This document shows, in pieces, positions 7,093 through 14,724 of a DNA stretch of 22,304 nt. Made by a program: the position numbers and the translations under genes. Numbering within the stretch: the first letter of the stretch is position 1; each line of letters opens with the position of its first letter. Source of the DNA: Lawsonibacter sp. (GTDB lineage Bacteria > Bacillota > Clostridia > Oscillospirales > Oscillospiraceae); contig JAHHSC010000010.1 in assembly GCA_020025455.1 (NCBI GenBank), positions 1-22,304 of the forward strand, in the 5' to 3' direction. The notes beneath the pieces were generated by a model, which ran no database searches, was not told where the DNA came from, and saw only the letters and a list, made by a program, of their open reading frames with translations.

Positions 7093-7175
7093 CTGCGAAA
7101 TTCATCTCTTGCGCATCATCTATTTTGTAGTCCTGACATAAGAATAGTACCGGACTGACTTGGAGGTAATGATCG

Positions 7176-8264
7176 ATGAAGAAGTATAATGTAGGCGTTA
7201 TTGGCGGTACCGGCATGGTTGGTCAGCGCTTTGTCACTTTGATGGAGAAGCACCCCTGGTTCCAGCTGACTGTCATCGCTGCCAGCCCCCGCTCCGCCGG
7301 CAAGACCTATGAAGAGGCCGTTTCCAACCGCTGGGCCATGCAGACCCCTATTCCCGAGGAGGCCAAGAATCTGGTGGTGCTGGATGCCAACGCCGACGTT
7401 GAGAAGATCGCCGGCATGGTGGACTTCGTGTTCTGCGCTGTCGACATGAAGAAAGACGAGATTCGCGCCCTGGAGGAGCGTTACGCCAAGGCCGAGTGCC
7501 CCGTGGTGTCCAATAACTCCGCCCACCGTTGGACCGATGACGTGCCCATGGTGGTCCCCGAGATGAACCCAGAGCATCTGGAGGTGATCCCCGCACAGCG
7601 CAAGCGCCTTGGCACGAAGCGCGGCTTCATCGCGGTCAAGTCCAATTGCTCGATTCAGTCCTATGCCCCCGCTCTGCATCCCCTGATGAAGTTCGGTGTG
7701 GAGAAGGTGTTGGTGTGCACCTATCAGGCCATTTCCGGTGCCGGCAAGACCTTCGAGCGCTGGCCCGAAATGGTGGATAACCTGATCCCATACATCGGCG
7801 GTGAGGAAGAAAAGAGCGAGCAGGAGCCCCTGAAGGTCTGGGGTCATGTCGAGAACGGCAAGATCGTCAAGGCCCAGTCCCCTGCGATCACCGCTCAGTG
7901 CCTGCGCGTCCCCGTGTCGGACGGCCACACCGCCGCCACCTTTGTCTCCTTCCGTGATAAGCCCACGATGGAGCAGATCAAGGAGTGCTGGGCCAACTTT
8001 AAGGGCCGCGCCCAGGAGCTGGAGCTTCCTTCTGCCCCCAAGCAGTTCCTGCACTACTTTGAGGAACCCGACCGGCCTCAGGCTAAGCTGGACCGTGATC
8101 TGGAGGGCGGCATGGCCATCTCTCTGGGCCGCCTGCGTCCCGATACCCAGTACGACTACAAGTTTGTCGGTCTGGCTCATAACACCCTCCGCGGCGCTGC
8201 CGGCGGTGCGGTTCTGCTGGCCGAGCTTCTGTGTGCCGAGGGTTACATTGACCACAAGGCCTGA
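7176..8264 (+). CDS. asd: Aspartate-semialdehyde dehydrogenase
   Basis: This 362-residue cytoplasmic enzyme reduces aspartyl phosphate to aspartate semialdehyde with NADPH, the branch point to lysine/DAP, threonine and methionine. The N-terminal dinucleotide fold has GGTGMVGQRF (10-19). The catalytic cysteine is C158 in VKSNCSIQ, and the likely acid/base histidine is H251 in SDGHTAA. HPWFQLTVIAASPRSAGKTY is the pattern of the archaeal/fungal Hom2-like branch rather than the E. coli or B. subtilis types; this branch call is from recall. The ATG start has GGAGG nine nt upstream. It is first in the lysine-riboswitch operon, 41 bp before dapA. Strict lysine control of asd would also limit threonine and methionine unless another copy or bypass exists. 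Confidence 0.96.
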   Translation: MKKYNVGVIGGTGMVGQRFVTLMEKHPWFQLTVIAASPRSAGKTYEEAVSNRWAMQTPIPEEAKNLVVLDANADVEKIAGMVDFVFCAVDMKKDEIRALEERYAKAECPVVSNNSAHRWTDDVPMVVPEMNPEHLEVIPAQRKRLGTKRGFIAVKSNCSIQSYAPALHPLMKFGVEKVLVCTYQAISGAGKTFERWPEMVDNLIPYIGGEEEKSEQEPLKVWGHVENGKIVKAQSPAITAQCLRVPVSDGHTAATFVSFRDKPTMEQIKECWANFKGRAQELELPSAPKQFLHYFEEPDRPQAKLDRDLEGGMAISLGRLRPDTQYDYKFVGLAHNTLRGAAGGAVLLAELLCAEGYIDHKA

Positions 8265-8305
8265 GCTTCTCCCCTTACCTCTTATTTTGGAAAGGATATC
8301 GTCTT

Positions 8306-9196
8306 ATGAGAACTCCTGTTTTTACGGGTGCGTGTACCGCCCTGGTCACTCCTTTTGATTCCCACGGCAACATCAATTACGATTCCTTCGGCCGTCTGAT
8401 TGATGCTCAGATTTCCGCTGGTGTGGACGCCCTGTGCGTCTGCGGCACCACCGGTGAATCGGCCACTATGTCCATCCGTGAGCACATCGCTGCGGTGGAG
8501 TTCTGCGTAAAGCGCGTAGATCACCGGGTCAAAGTCATTGCCGGTGCCGGCAGCAACGATACCTCTGCCGCTGTCTACCTGTCCCAGCACGCGCAGGACT
8601 CCGGTGCGGACGCTCTGCTCCACGTCACTCCTTACTACAATAAGGCCAGTCAGACCGGTCTGATTAAGCACTACGAGTACATCACCGACCGCACGGATCT
8701 GCCCATTATCCTTTATAATGTACCCAGCCGCACCGGAGTCTCCTTCACGGCTGAGACTTACCGGATTCTATCTGAGAACCCTAAAATCAACGGCATCAAG
8801 GAGGCCAGCGGAAACTTCTCCCTGCTTGCGCACACTCGTTTTCTCTGCCCCGACGACTTCTACATCTGGTCCGGCAACGATGATCAGGTGGTTCCGATGA
8901 TGTCTTTGGGAGCCAAGGGCGTGATCTCCGTGGCCTGCAACATTGTCCCCGAGGTCATGGTCGAGATGAGTCACCTCTGCCTTGAAAATGACTTTGAGGC
9001 GGCATCCAAGCTGCAGATCCAGTACATGGACCTGATCGATTCCCTGTTCTGTGAGGTCAACCCTATCCCCGTCAAGGCCGCTATGAACATGATGGGCATG
9101 GAGGCAGGGTCCCTGCGTCTGCCTCTGTGCGACATCTCCGAAAAGAACCTGGACGTACTGCGTGCCTCTATGGAGCGCATGGGTCTGTTGAAATAA
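8306..9196 (+). CDS. dapA: 4-hydroxy-tetrahydrodipicolinate synthase
   Basis: This 296-residue TIM-barrel aldolase condenses pyruvate with aspartate semialdehyde, the first step committed to lysine and meso-diaminopimelate. CGTTGESATM (46-55) carries the T-T-G-E loop. HVTPYYNK (106-113) and the catalytic tyrosine Y137 in LYNVPSRTG come next, with R142 at the substrate-binding arginine position. The Schiff-base lysine is K165 in GIKEASGN. All expected catalytic residues are present and the length is standard. The ATG start has AAAGGAT upstream. It is second in the riboswitch-controlled operon and sits 12 bp before dapB. No aspartokinase or later DAP genes (such as dapL or dapF) are in the window. 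Confidence 0.98.
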   Translation: MRTPVFTGACTALVTPFDSHGNINYDSFGRLIDAQISAGVDALCVCGTTGESATMSIREHIAAVEFCVKRVDHRVKVIAGAGSNDTSAAVYLSQHAQDSGADALLHVTPYYNKASQTGLIKHYEYITDRTDLPIILYNVPSRTGVSFTAETYRILSENPKINGIKEASGNFSLLAHTRFLCPDDFYIWSGNDDQVVPMMSLGAKGVISVACNIVPEVMVEMSHLCLENDFEAASKLQIQYMDLIDSLFCEVNPIPVKAAMNMMGMEAGSLRLPLCDISEKNLDVLRASMERMGLLK

Positions 9197-9208
9197 GGAG
9201 CGCTATCC

Positions 9209-9967
9209 ATGCTGAAGATAATCATTTCCGGCTGCAATGGCCATATGGGCCGCGTGGTGGAAAATCTCTGCAATGCCGACTCGGAAATCCAGGTCATTGC
9301 GGGATTTGACGTAATGGGGACTGCCGATCATGACTACCCTGTTTTTGCCTCTCCAACGCAGTGCAACACCGGTAAGGCCGATGCCGTCATCGACTTCTCT
9401 TCCCCTGCCGCACTGGATGGGCTTCTGACGTTTGCCCAGTCCACCGGCACCCCCCTGGTGCTGGCCACTACCGGCTACAGCCCGGAGCAGCTGGCTAAGA
9501 TTGGCGCAGCCGCTCAGAGCGTCCCGATTTTCCGATCCGCCAATATGTCTCTGGGCATCAACGTCCTGCTGGAGTTGGTCAAGAAGGCCGCCAGTATTCT
9601 GGGCAACAGCTCCGACATTGAAATCGTCGAGCGCCACCACAACCGTAAGGTGGACGCCCCAAGCGGCACCGCCATGATGATCGCCGATGCGGCTGCCAGT
9701 GCACTGGATCACGAGACAGAATATGTCTATGACCGCCACAGTGTACGAAAGCCCCGTGATAAAAAGGAAATTGGTATCTCTGCCATCCGGGGCGGCACCA
9801 TCGTTGGGGAGCATGAGGTCATCTTTGCCGGCCACGATGAGATCATTGAAGTGAAACACACCGCCCTCTCCCGCGAGATTTTTGCCCAGGGCGCTGTGGA
9901 GGCTGCAAAGCGTATGGCTCATGTGAAGGAGCCCGGGCTCTACGATATGGGCTTGCTGGTCCACTAA
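9209..9967 (+). CDS. dapB: 4-hydroxy-tetrahydrodipicolinate reductase
   Basis: This 252-residue reductase converts the DapA product to tetrahydrodipicolinate using NAD(P)H. The N-terminal Rossmann motif is SGCNGHMGRVV (7-17). The family signature ERHHNRKVDAPSGTA (141-155) contains H143 and K147, equivalent to the E. coli catalytic pair. GGTIVGEHEVIFAG follows at about 191-204 and helps form the substrate site. The protein is slightly shorter than E. coli DapB (273) but within the Firmicutes range. AAGGAG precedes the ATG by eight nt, and the gene lies 12 bp after dapA and 19 bp before tcdA, so all are one transcript under the lysine riboswitch. Confidence 0.98.
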   Translation: MLKIIISGCNGHMGRVVENLCNADSEIQVIAGFDVMGTADHDYPVFASPTQCNTGKADAVIDFSSPAALDGLLTFAQSTGTPLVLATTGYSPEQLAKIGAAAQSVPIFRSANMSLGINVLLELVKKAASILGNSSDIEIVERHHNRKVDAPSGTAMMIADAAASALDHETEYVYDRHSVRKPRDKKEIGISAIRGGTIVGEHEVIFAGHDEIIEVKHTALSREIFAQGAVEAAKRMAHVKEPGLYDMGLLVH

Positions 9968-9986
9968 GTTTGGGAGGTTCCATATC

Positions 9987-10730
9987 ATGAATCAGGCTTT
10001 CATCCGTACCCGTATGCTCATTGGCGACGGTGCTCTGGACCGTCTGCGCGCCGCCAGAGTAGCGGTGTTCGGTGTCGGCGGGGTCGGCGGATTCTGCGTT
10101 GAGGCTCTTGCACGGGCAGGTGTAGGCACTTTACACCTTTATGACGATGACACCGTCTCTGAGAGCAATTTGAACCGCCAGATCGTGGCCCTTCATTCCA
10201 CGCTCGGACAGCGAAAAGTTCAGGTTATGGCGAATCGTGTTTTAGACATCAATCCCGACTGTCAGGTCCGGGCCATCCCCATGTTTTATCTGCCGGAAAA
10301 TGCAGACGAGGTGGATCTCAGCCAGTACGATTACGTAATTGATTGTATTGATACGGTCGCTGCAAAGTTGGAATTAGTGTCAAGGTGTACTGCCTTACAG
10401 ATTCCTATTATCAGTGCTATGGGCACGGGAAACAAGCTGGATCCAACTGCCTTTGTGGTCACTGATCTCTCCAAAACAGAGGGCTGTCCGTTGGCTCGTG
10501 TCATGCGGAAGGAGCTGCGGAAACGCGGCATCACGCATCTGAAGGTGGTCTACTCCAAAGAAGATCCCCTCTCCCCCATGCAGCCAATTGCGTATGAGGC
10601 ACCTGCCGGTGCGGACACCAGACCTGGCTCTTCTGCCAGACGCGCGACCCCAGGCTCCATATCCTTTGTGCCAGGAGCCGCTGGCCTTGTCTTGGCCTCC
10701 GCTGTGCTGCGGGATCTTGGTCAATTTTAA
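9987..10730 (+). CDS. tcdA: tRNA threonylcarbamoyladenosine dehydratase (ThiF/E1-like)
   Basis: This 247-residue protein belongs to the E1/ThiF-like adenylating superfamily. FGVGGVGGFCVEALARAG (28-45) is the nucleotide-binding glycine loop. LYDDDTVSESNLNRQ (51-65) holds the acidic and Asn/Arg residues contacting ATP-Mg. The C-terminal GSISFVPGAAGLVLASAVL is the feature that marks TcdA (YgdL/CsdL) over MoeB and ThiF. It also lacks the paired-CxxC zinc motifs of MoeB-type proteins. TcdA uses ATP to cyclise t6A37 to ct6A in tRNAs reading ANN codons. The start has GGGAGG upstream. It is last in the asd-dapA-dapB unit and is followed by a strong terminator, so its expression should fall when lysine is plentiful, an unusual pairing. 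Confidence 0.9.
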   Translation: MNQAFIRTRMLIGDGALDRLRAARVAVFGVGGVGGFCVEALARAGVGTLHLYDDDTVSESNLNRQIVALHSTLGQRKVQVMANRVLDINPDCQVRAIPMFYLPENADEVDLSQYDYVIDCIDTVAAKLELVSRCTALQIPIISAMGTGNKLDPTAFVVTDLSKTEGCPLARVMRKELRKRGITHLKVVYSKEDPLSPMQPIAYEAPAGADTRPGSSARRATPGSISFVPGAAGLVLASAVLRDLGQF

Positions 10731-10740
10731 TCACACACAA

Positions 10741-10775
10741 AAAATTCCGGGATACGCTGCGTATCCCGGAATTTT
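10741..10775. terminator. Bidirectional terminator between tcdA and tyrS
   Basis: A perfect 16-bp inverted repeat, AAAATTCCGGGATACG and its complement, surrounds a 3-nt CTG loop. It has A/T runs on both sides and lies between the convergent stops of tcdA (10730) and tyrS (10792), so it can serve both. Confidence 0.93.
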
Positions 10776-10791
10776 CTTATCATCAGAGCGC

Positions 10792-12015
10792 TTACATCTG
10801 AGCTCTGTGGAATTTTTTCTTGCCTTTCTTGATCATCAGGCCATCCCCCGCCAGGTCGGCAGAGGTGTAGATCTGGTTCACATCCTCGACCTTCACATCG
10901 TTGACGGTGACACCGCCCTGCTCAATCAGGCGGCGCGCCTCCTTCTTAGAGGGCACCAGACCGCACTTGAGCATCAAATCCAACACACCAATCTGGTCAT
11001 CCGTCAGGTCGTCAGCAGTCAGGACGGTGTTGGGCACGTTGCTCATGTCACCGCCGCCCACGAACAGAGCCTTTGCAGCTGCTTCGGCTTTCTTGGCCTC
11101 CTCCTCGCCGTGGACCAGAGAGGTCAGTTCAAAGGCCAGAATTTCCTTCGCGCGGTTCAGCTGTGCGCCCTCCCACTTGTCCATCTCGTCAATCTGCTCC
11201 AGCGGCAGGAACGTCAGCATACGCAGGCACTTGAGCACATCGTCATCGCCCACATTACGCCAGTACTGGTAGAAGTCGTAGGGGGAGGTCTTGTTGGGGT
11301 CCAGCCACACAGCGCCATTGGCCGTCTTGCCCATCTTCTTGCCTTCGGAGTTCAGCAGCAGCGTGATGGTCATGGCATGGGCATCCTTGCCCAGCTTGCG
11401 GCGGATCAGCTCTGTACCGCCCAGCATATTGGACCACTGGTCGTCGCCGCCGAACTGCATATTGCAGCCGTAGTGCTGGAACAGGTAGTAGAAGTCGTAG
11501 GACTGCATAATCATGTAGTTGAACTCCAGGAAGCTCAGTCCCTTCTCCATACGCTGTTTATAGCACTCAGCCCGCAGCATATTATTGACGGAGAAGCAGG
11601 CGCCCACTTCACGCAGCAGCTCAATGTAGTTCAAATTCAGCAGCCAATCCGCATTGTTCACCATCTGGGCCTTGCCCTCACCGAACTCAATGAACCGCTC
11701 CATCTGCTTCTTAAAGCAGGCACAGTTGTGCTGGATGATCTCAGGGGTCATCATGGAACGCATATCGGTACGACCAGAGGGGTCCCCGATGTAACCGGTG
11801 CCACCGCCGATCAGCGCGATGGGGCGGTTGCCCGCCATCTGCAGACGCTTCATCAGGCACAGAGCCATGAAGTGGCCCACATGCAGAGAATCAGCCGTGG
11901 GGTCAAAGCCGATATAGAAAACGGCCTTGCCCTCGTTGATCATCTTAGAAATCTCTTCCTCATTGGTTACCTGAGCAATCAGGCCACGTGCTTTCAGTTC
12001 TTCGTAGCAAGTCAT
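10792..12015 (-). CDS. tyrS: Tyrosyl-tRNA synthetase
   Basis: From the chosen ATG this is a 407-residue class I synthetase that charges tRNA-Tyr. The HIGH motif is HVGH at 45-48, within PTADSLHVGHF. YDFYYLFQHYGCNMQFGGDD (173-192, tyrosine/ATP pocket) follows. The KMSKS motif appears as KKMGKT (226-231). The C-terminal S4 RNA-binding domain (about 340-407) includes PSKKEARRLIEQGGVTVNDV. An in-frame GTG eight codons earlier is possible, but GAGGAG lies inside that extension and fits the ATG at 12013-12015. It is controlled by a T-box leader whose specifier is a tyrosine codon, and ends at a bidirectional terminator. Confidence 0.97.
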   Translation of the reverse strand: MTCYEELKARGLIAQVTNEEEISKMINEGKAVFYIGFDPTADSLHVGHFMALCLMKRLQMAGNRPIALIGGGTGYIGDPSGRTDMRSMMTPEIIQHNCACFKKQMERFIEFGEGKAQMVNNADWLLNLNYIELLREVGACFSVNNMLRAECYKQRMEKGLSFLEFNYMIMQSYDFYYLFQHYGCNMQFGGDDQWSNMLGGTELIRRKLGKDAHAMTITLLLNSEGKKMGKTANGAVWLDPNKTSPYDFYQYWRNVGDDDVLKCLRMLTFLPLEQIDEMDKWEGAQLNRAKEILAFELTSLVHGEEEAKKAEAAAKALFVGGGDMSNVPNTVLTADDLTDDQIGVLDLMLKCGLVPSKKEARRLIEQGGVTVNDVKVEDVNQIYTSADLAGDGLMIKKGKKKFHRAQM

Positions 12016-12085
12016 GATTATTACTCCTCTTTCTATCACATAGTGTTCAATTCACGTATGGTTTTCTTAGTTTTTCCTCTGCTTT

Positions 12086-12187
12086 TCAGTATTCTGCCCC
12101 AGGGAATTGTCCTGATATAGAGGCCGCCCAAGCTTCCGAACCGTGCGGCGGCAAAAACGAGCAGCGTACCTTTGTGTTTCGCTCCAT
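12086..12187 (-). CDS. Possible 33-codon ORF in the tyrS leader
   Basis: Between the T-box terminator and tyrS, an ATG preceded by AGAGG opens a 33-residue frame starting MERNTKVRCSFLPPHG and ending SISGQFPGAEY. It has no recognisable domain, signal peptide or match I know. The AGAGG-to-ATG spacing is only four nt, which is short. It would be translated only in read-through transcripts made when uncharged tRNA-Tyr accumulates. It may be chance; no function is proposed. Confidence 0.2.
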   Translation of the reverse strand: MERNTKVRCSFLPPHGSEAWAASISGQFPGAEY

Positions 12188-12213
12188 CTCGCCTCTTCGT
12201 TCGGACAGGAAGC

Positions 12214-12249
12214 GAAAAAGCCCTCTGTCCGATGATCGGACAGAGGGCT
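12214..12249 (-). terminator. T-box terminator upstream of tyrS
   Basis: A perfect 13-bp stem (AGCCCTCTGTCCG/CGGACAGAGGGCT) with a 5-nt loop ends in TTTTT on the minus strand. It begins seven nt after the T-box sequence, and its 5' arm CCCTCT can instead pair with AGAGG of the T box as the antiterminator. Confidence 0.95.
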
Positions 12250-12482
12250 GAAACAGCGGTACCACCTCTGGTCGCCGCCTCCTCGCGAACGCGGCCTCAT
12301 GGAGTTACTTGACTCCGACGCAATAACGGGCGCATCCCGGCCTGTCCCCTACTTTGCATTCACGCAGTTCGGGCGGCTGCTCCAAGGGGTAATTCGCGCA
12401 GGCATTCCTCTCCTCCGTTTCACCATACCGAAGGCTCTCTGTGCAGGACAAAACCTGGCTACTGGTTCCTTTTCCTCGCAAT
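12214..12482 (-). promoter_or_regulatory. T-box riboswitch, tyrosine-specific
   Basis: The leader contains Stem I elements (AGAGAGCC and GGTGAAAC-like segments around 12420-12445). The specifier region reads GAAT-TAC-CCCTTGGAGC on the minus strand, following the GAAx-codon-xxxCTTGAGC arrangement of glyQS and others. The codon is UAC (Tyr) at 12389-12391, agreeing with tyrS downstream. The T-box sequence AGAGGTGGTACCGC is at 12256-12269, with the terminator just after. Uncharged tRNA-Tyr should stabilise the antiterminator and permit tyrS transcription. The 5' limit is set by the predicted transcription start. Confidence 0.95.
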
Positions 12483-12488
12483 GCTGTG

Positions 12489-12517
12489 ATTCTAGCACGG
12501 TTTTTTCTCTTTGTCAA
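12489..12517 (-). promoter_or_regulatory. Promoter of the tyrS T-box leader
   Basis: On the minus strand -35 TTGACA (12512-12517) and -10 TAGAAT (12489-12494) are 17 bp apart, with TGC giving an extended -10. It starts 15 bp past the recN stop. No terminator separates recN from it, so recN transcripts may also enter the T-box. Confidence 0.9.
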
Positions 12518-12532
12518 CCATTCATTCCTGGT

Positions 12533-14233
12533 TTACACGGTTTTCTTTCGCCCGGCTCGATACGACTCTGCCTGATCCAAAAGCTCACGGGCACTGTCCC
12601 GTAGTATGTCGGTCACGTTGGAGCCGCCGATAAGACGAGACAGTTCCTCCTCCCGCCCTGCTCGGTCCAGCCGCTCCACTCTTGTATAGGTACGGCCGTC
12701 ACGCTCCCCTTTTTCTACCGAGAAATGGGTGTCGGCCATGGCAGCGATTTGGGGCAGATGGGTTACACAAAGTACCTGCTTACAGCGCGCCACGTCAGCC
12801 ATTTTTTCGGCCACTTTCTGAGCCGCACGACCGGACACACCGGTATCCACCTCATCAAAGACAAGGCTTCCAATCCCATCATCCTCAGCAAGCACGTTCT
12901 TCAGCGCCAGCATGATGCGGGCCAACTCACCGCCGGAGGCCACCTTCTGAATTGGTTTCAGTGCTTCCCCCACGTTTGCGGACATAAGAAACTGCACCTG
13001 GTCCATACCGGTACTATCCATCCCGTCCTCACAGGTCAGGGCGGTAAATTCTGTTTGGAATTGAACCTTTGGCATATCCAGCTGGCGCAGCTCCTCCTGC
13101 ACTCTCGTCTGCAACTCCTGGGCCGCTTTTTTGCGGGCCGCAGTCAGCGCCTTGCCGCGCTTGGCAGCCTCCTGCTTCGCCTGCACCAGTTCGCCCTGCA
13201 ACAGGGAAATCGTGTCATCGGCCACTTGGATTTGGTCTAGCTCTTGGCGACACCGCTCCAAATAGTCCAGCATTTCATCCACAGAATTTCCGTATTTCTT
13301 TTTGAGACGATAAATTTGATCCAGACGGCTTTCCATCTGGTCCAACTCTTCCGGGGAAAAGTCCATCCCCCGCCGCAGATCGTACAAAGTCTCTACAATA
13401 TCTTCTGCGGCGCTGCGAAGTGCAGCCAGCTTCTCGGTCATACCCTCCAGCTGGGGACAGTTTCGCGCTGCGGCATGAACCGCGCCTTCTGCTTCAGAAA
13501 TAAGGCCGCAGGCACCTTGGAACTCATCGCCTCCAGACAGCGCGTACTCAGCTGCCTGAACTGCTTCCATCAGTTTGCCCGCATTACGAAGCAAATTCTT
13601 CTGTGCATCCAGCGCCTCATCCTCGCCCGGCTTTAACTCGGCACGCTCCAGCTCCCGAATCTGATAATTCAGCGTATCGACTCTGCGGGAACGCTCCGCC
13701 TCATCCATTTCAAGAGACGCGATTTTTCGGCGCAGCTGGCTGACTTTCTCATAAGCAGTTCTATAGTCCTCCAGCAGAGGGCCGGTTTTCCCAAAGTTGT
13801 CCAGATACCCCAAGTGGCTGGCGGGCACAAGAAGCTGCTGTCCGTCATGCTGCCCATGGATGTCCAGCAGTTGACGCCCCAGTTCCCGGAGCTGTGCGGT
13901 GGTGATGGTTCGGCCGTTAACCTGACAGACATTCCGTCCATCCCCCTGGATTTCGCGTTGGAGCAGCAGCTCCTCTTCTCGATCCGGGATATTATTTTCA
14001 TCCAGCCAACGCAGTCTTGGCAAACCGGTGAACACGGCAGTCACCAACGCGGACTTGGCCCCCGTGCGAATCAGCTCTCGGCTGGTACGCTCGCCCAATA
14101 CTGCGCTGATGGCGTCGATCACGATCGATTTACCTGCGCCTGTCTCGCCAGTCAGAACATTAAACCCGCTGTCAAAGCAGATATCGGCCGACTCTATAAT
14201 TGCGATATTTTCAATGTGAAGCAGTGAGAGCAC
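12533..14233 (-). CDS. recN: DNA repair ATPase RecN
   Basis: This 566-residue SMC-like protein acts in double-strand break repair. The N-terminal head has Walker A GETGAGKS (29-36). A long helical coiled-coil-like middle (about 155-390) follows. The C-terminal head carries the signature VASGGELARIMLALKN (431-446) and Walker B LVFDEVDTGVSG (457-468), then the H-loop THLPQIAAMAD. Length is typical. The start is GTG at 14231-14233 with AAGGAGG eight nt upstream. It is the last gene of the nusB-to-recN cluster, 38 bp after argR; the argR-recN pair is common in Firmicutes. No terminator follows before the tyrS promoter. Confidence 0.98.
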   Translation of the reverse strand: MLSLLHIENIAIIESADICFDSGFNVLTGETGAGKSIVIDAISAVLGERTSRELIRTGAKSALVTAVFTGLPRLRWLDENNIPDREEELLLQREIQGDGRNVCQVNGRTITTAQLRELGRQLLDIHGQHDGQQLLVPASHLGYLDNFGKTGPLLEDYRTAYEKVSQLRRKIASLEMDEAERSRRVDTLNYQIRELERAELKPGEDEALDAQKNLLRNAGKLMEAVQAAEYALSGGDEFQGACGLISEAEGAVHAAARNCPQLEGMTEKLAALRSAAEDIVETLYDLRRGMDFSPEELDQMESRLDQIYRLKKKYGNSVDEMLDYLERCRQELDQIQVADDTISLLQGELVQAKQEAAKRGKALTAARKKAAQELQTRVQEELRQLDMPKVQFQTEFTALTCEDGMDSTGMDQVQFLMSANVGEALKPIQKVASGGELARIMLALKNVLAEDDGIGSLVFDEVDTGVSGRAAQKVAEKMADVARCKQVLCVTHLPQIAAMADTHFSVEKGERDGRTYTRVERLDRAGREEELSRLIGGSNVTDILRDSARELLDQAESYRAGRKKTV

Positions 14234-14271
14234 CCGATATTCCTCCTTGTTACTGCTTTTTCAACACTTGA

Positions 14272-14724
14272 TCACTTCATCAGCTTGTGAATTTCGCTGG
14301 CAAACTGCTGAGCCGAAGCATTATCACGCATAATCAAAATACCAGTGTCGTCACCGGCCAGGCTGCCAACCATACCGGGGATGTCCATACTGTCCAACGC
14401 AGAGCAGGCCGCAGAAGCCAGACCCGGCATTGTGCGGACGACTACGATATTTTGGGCCACATCACCGGAGACAACGCCCTCTTTAAAGATATTTCGCAGA
14501 CGAATCCCAGTACCGTGCGCGTCCTTACGCTCTGAGATCGTGTAGCAGTATCTGCCGCGACTGTTCAGCTCCTTCACCATACGCAATTCCTTGATGTCCC
14601 GGGAAATTGTGGCCTGTGTTGTGCTGTAGCCACGCTCCCTCAGGGCAGCCAACAGCTGCTCCTGGGTCTCCACTTCCATGCTCTGGATGATATTCTTAAT
14701 CTCTTCCTGCCGTGCATTTTTCAT
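14272..14724 (-). CDS. argR: Arginine repressor ArgR/AhrC
   Basis: This 150-residue regulator senses L-arginine and controls arginine synthesis and breakdown genes. The N-terminal winged helix (about 1-70) contains the family's TTQATISRDIKELRMVK. The C-terminal hexamerisation and arginine-binding domain includes VVVRTMPGLASAACSALD and GSLAGDDTGILIMRDN, the latter matching the GTIAGDDT ligand loop. Its ATG overlaps the nadK stop in an ATGA, so translation is coupled. AGGAGG lies ten nt upstream. No arginine biosynthesis gene or clear ARG box occurs in the window, so it probably acts elsewhere on the chromosome. Confidence 0.96.
   Translation of the reverse strand: MKNARQEEIKNIIQSMEVETQEQLLAALRERGYSTTQATISRDIKELRMVKELNSRGRYCYTISERKDAHGTGIRLRNIFKEGVVSGDVAQNIVVVRTMPGLASAACSALDSMDIPGMVGSLAGDDTGILIMRDNASAQQFASEIHKLMK

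Noticed and set aside
7116..8255. A 379-codon minus-strand open frame opposite asd
   Set aside because: asd has catalytic motifs, a ribosome binding site and an upstream riboswitch; the antisense frame shows no domain and begins without a ribosome binding site.
10588..12120. A 510-codon plus-strand open frame across tyrS and the end of tcdA
   Set aside because: It lies antisense to tyrS, which has full synthetase motifs, T-box control and a good ribosome binding site. The antisense protein is rich in His/Gln/Leu as expected of a reversed GC-biased gene.
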